In this document: positions 61,492-64,000 of the stretch, in pieces
Numbering within the stretch: the first letter of the stretch is position 1
How the letters are laid out: each line of letters opens with the position of its first letter
NCBI GenBank assembly: GCA_963969395.1
Contig: OZ017797.1
Span: 8,928,001-8,992,000, forward strand
Reading direction: 5' to 3'
DNA from: Pseudoscleropodium purum
Taxonomy: Eukaryota > Streptophyta > Bryopsida > Hypnales > Brachytheciaceae
DNA: 64,000 nt
Notes under the pieces: model-generated
Told to the model about the DNA's origin: nothing
Seen by the model: the letters and a program-made list of their open reading frames with translations, nothing else
The model's database searches: none
Made by a program: the position numbers and the translations under genes

Positions 61492-61791
61492 GATTTGAGG
61501 AGAATTTTGTTTTTTAAAAACAATGGTCCTTTCATTGTTTAAAAACAAAAAAGAATGTGAAAGATTTAGATCTTAAAAAGATTGTATAGGATTCAATAGT
61601 GATATTGGAACTATGTTTTCATGTATTTTACTTGTACATATATATTTATATATAAAGATGCTATATTTCCATTTGCGTATAAAAATATTTTTATATGTAC
61701 ATCTTATTTTACATGGATGCATTCATTTTTGATTGTGTAACATTCAAATTACATAACAATATAAAATTTTCTAATGACTAATGGCAATGCG
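61492..61791. other. 3' flank of the RING gene, AT-rich
   Basis: It contains a TACATATATATTTATATATAAA-like stretch near 61635-61660. No clear AATAAA was fixed. Confidence 0.4.
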
Positions 61792-61989
61792 AAGTCCGCC
61801 CCGTCCGCGTTGTCCGTCCGCCCCGTCTGGTCTGTACGCCCGACCGCCCCGGCCGTCCACCCCGCCCCGCGCATCCGCCTTCCGATGGCAGGAGGGACGC
61901 TGCGTCCGCTAGCGTCCGTGCGTCTAGACGTCCGGACGTCCGGAAAACGGACGCTATTTTGGGGCAGACGTTGAGATTCGTCAACCCTG
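61792..61989 (+). mobile_element. Right half of a GC-rich hAT-type element
   Basis: It follows copies 1 and 2 from CCGCCCCGTC through TTCCGATGGCAGGAGGGACG and CTATTTTGGGGCAGACGT to the right terminal repeat GTCAACCCTG (61980-61989). The left terminal repeat is missing. The next 8 bases (TCAAACAA) are not found just left of 61792. Confidence 0.7.
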
Positions 61990-64000
61990 TCAAACAAAAT
62001 CAAAGTAAATAAATGGAAATCAATAGTCAAATTCAATTGTCATTTTTCAATAGTCGCTTAACAATAGCCACAATGTTAGTATTCATTTTCAATAGTCATT
62101 TTTCAATAGTCGCTTTTACACATACAAGAAAGAAGAACATTGAAGTTTAAAATTGTATAACGACAATGTAGAGTGCATAGAAAGGAATGTATCACAATCT
62201 ATGTAAGTTCAAAATTGAAAATATACGTGCAATAACTTGACTTTAAATGGAAATACAAAAACTACACACAAAGTATAGCAACCGATTTCATAACTTCTAA
62301 CTTTAAGTTCCAAAGTTCAAAGCTAGAGAAGTCTCATGCGGAATACTACTACTATAACATAATAGTTTCTAAATTGTCAAAATCTATAATTGGTTGAAGT
62401 AAGGATTCTATCCACAACAAAAGTTCTCAGTCTTCTCTGCAATTTCAACCACATAGAAAATATTAAGTACTAATATACTTTAGCAATTGGAAAATCAATA
62501 GTCTTTTATAACCGGCTCAAATTTATATTTAAAATTGTTCTTCATTAACTCATACAATCTAAGTCTACTAGTCCCCAAGGACCAATAGATTCCTTCACTC
62601 CATCTTCACATGTTGAAATTCTATATTTGTATCAATTTATATGTAATAATTAATTTATTATTCTCACAACCTCTCGGCAATAATGCTTCAATTAATTTAA
62701 TTTCCTTCACACTTTTAATTTATTATGTAATTATTTTACCTTACAATTTCTCTCGGAGTTGATAAATTAGATATAAAATTAAACTCTCAAAATTATTACA
62801 CAGTGCTCCGCGGTTATTCTCTCTAATAAAAATAGAATCTATATGTGTTCTAAATTGCTCACAATTAATCCCTCGGCAACAAATGTTAAGAATCAATTAT
62901 TATTAAGGAATTGGCCAACCGGCTCTTTCTTTAAATTCCAAAATACTTATAATAACTTAATTAAATATATCTCTTATTCTCTTAAATTTCTTCTATAATA
63001 AAGTACAATTTAATTCTCCGCTTTAAGTAATTATTTGTGTCACCTAATTTTATCAATAAAAACTACAAGGAATTACAATGAATGATCTCACACTTTATCT
63101 CTTTAAAAATAACCAATTAGTACTTTAAACAATCGCAAAATTTCTCATTACACTCTAAAGTAGTAGCCAATAATTATCTCTCCAATTCTCTCAGCAATAA
63201 TAAGGATTATTTTAAATTAATTCCTCTCAATTAACTCTCAACAATAAGGCTTCAATTAAATTAAATTGCATTATCCCTCACAAATAACACTCAAAGTATG
63301 ATAAGTGATAACACAAAATTATCCTCCACAAAGATTAATAAATTCCAATTACTGTCCACTCTTCACTTAGAATTATAAAATTATCAATCACACTTAATAA
63401 ATTAACACACACGATTGCCCTCACGGCAAAGATATTAAAATTCACATAAAAATACTTAGCCTAAACTCAAGCTATGAACACTCAAGAAATAAATTCACAC
63501 AATGACGTATGAAAAATAATGAATGCGAGAGAGAGCAAAAACAAGGAAAAAACAAACACTTATATAAAAATCAAGATTTGAAATGACATGAGAGACAACC
63601 TCCCAACTACAACTACCTTAACTAATTTTAATTTCATTCATTCAAAATAAAAAAATAAAAAACTTCATTCATTTCCATTCATTTTAAATTATCCCTTTAA
63701 AATTTAACCGCATTCACACAATAATTGCAAAAATGAACAAAATATAAAGTTAAAAGTCTCACACAACTACACCAGATGAGAATGGAAAAACAAGGGAGGG
63801 GGAAAGATGGTTGCCTTTGACCATTAGAACTTTGAAGGGTTATTTAGTGGCTTGCATGTTGATGGGATTGAAAAAACAACCTAACACAAGGACATATTGG
63901 AATAGTGAAGGGTCTTTTTTCCATTGCCTTTGAATTTCAAAAATACTATATAGGGATAGGTTTGAAGCAATATCAAGATGTTTACATATGACAAACCCTG
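61990..64000. repeat. AT-rich, G-poor region with recurring CTCTCGGCAATAAT-like motif
   Basis: From about 62500 to 63500 the plus strand is strikingly poor in G. CTCTCGGCAATAATGCTTCAATTAA-like sequence recurs in worn form near 62668, 62868, 63190 and 63235. TATATAAAA lies at about 63562. It could be a decayed long terminal repeat or tandem array, but I could not define its ends. No gene is seen. Confidence 0.35.

Noticed and set aside
1..64000. CRISPR arrays, bacterial operons or organelle genome
   Set aside because: The genes have spliceosomal introns and nuclear-type structure. The repeats found are dispersed or tandem eukaryotic repeats without regular spacer architecture.

Overview
The window reads as nuclear DNA of a land plant. 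It has intron-containing genes with GT-AG introns, a plastid-type starch enzyme, a plant ureide permease and very AT-rich intergenic DNA packed with dispersed repeats. I cannot name the species. A seed-free plant (moss, lycophyte or fern) seems more likely than a flowering plant, because the three decayed accessory genes remind me of RING- and kinase-like families from bryophyte gene sets. That is recollection, not a search.

Layout. 1-4.2 kb: AT-rich repeats. 4.2-12.0 kb, minus strand: a complete six-exon THADA/TRM732-type gene (tRNA 2'-O-methylation partner), with duplicated telo-box sequence upstream. 12-25 kb: repeats, including 0.7-0.95 kb elements with matched terminal inverted repeats flanked by TTAA, and a GC-rich minisatellite at 22.9-23.3 kb. 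25.1-29 kb: a GC-richer island with hairpins, a three-copy tandem repeat and a short unrecognised Cys/Ser-rich ORF. 30.2-32.8 kb, minus strand: a single-exon plastidial 4-alpha-glucanotransferase (DPE1). 33.8-38.0 kb, minus strand: a complete seven-exon ureide permease. 38-48 kb: repeats, including two foldback elements and two short GC-rich hAT-type elements with perfect 8-bp target-site duplications. 48-50 kb: coding relics.

50.2-62.0 kb is the unusual part. Three accessory genes lie here: a protein-kinase-like gene (minus), a Cys-x2-Cys/Gly-Ser-rich gene (minus) and a long coiled-coil/RING-H2 gene (plus). Each is one reading frame with no frameshift but with in-frame stop codons (2, 3 and 6). 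Each has a GC-rich array rich in CGTCCG/CGGACG ending about 190-210 bp upstream of its start codon. The last two genes share an N-terminal module, and one TGA in the RING gene aligns with a CGA codon in its relative. The block is bounded by a left half and a right half of the GC-rich hAT-type element. 62-64 kb is AT-rich and poor in G.

The three conserved genes (THADA-like, DPE1, ureide permease) are ordinary single genes with unrelated roles. I see no operon-like logic among them.
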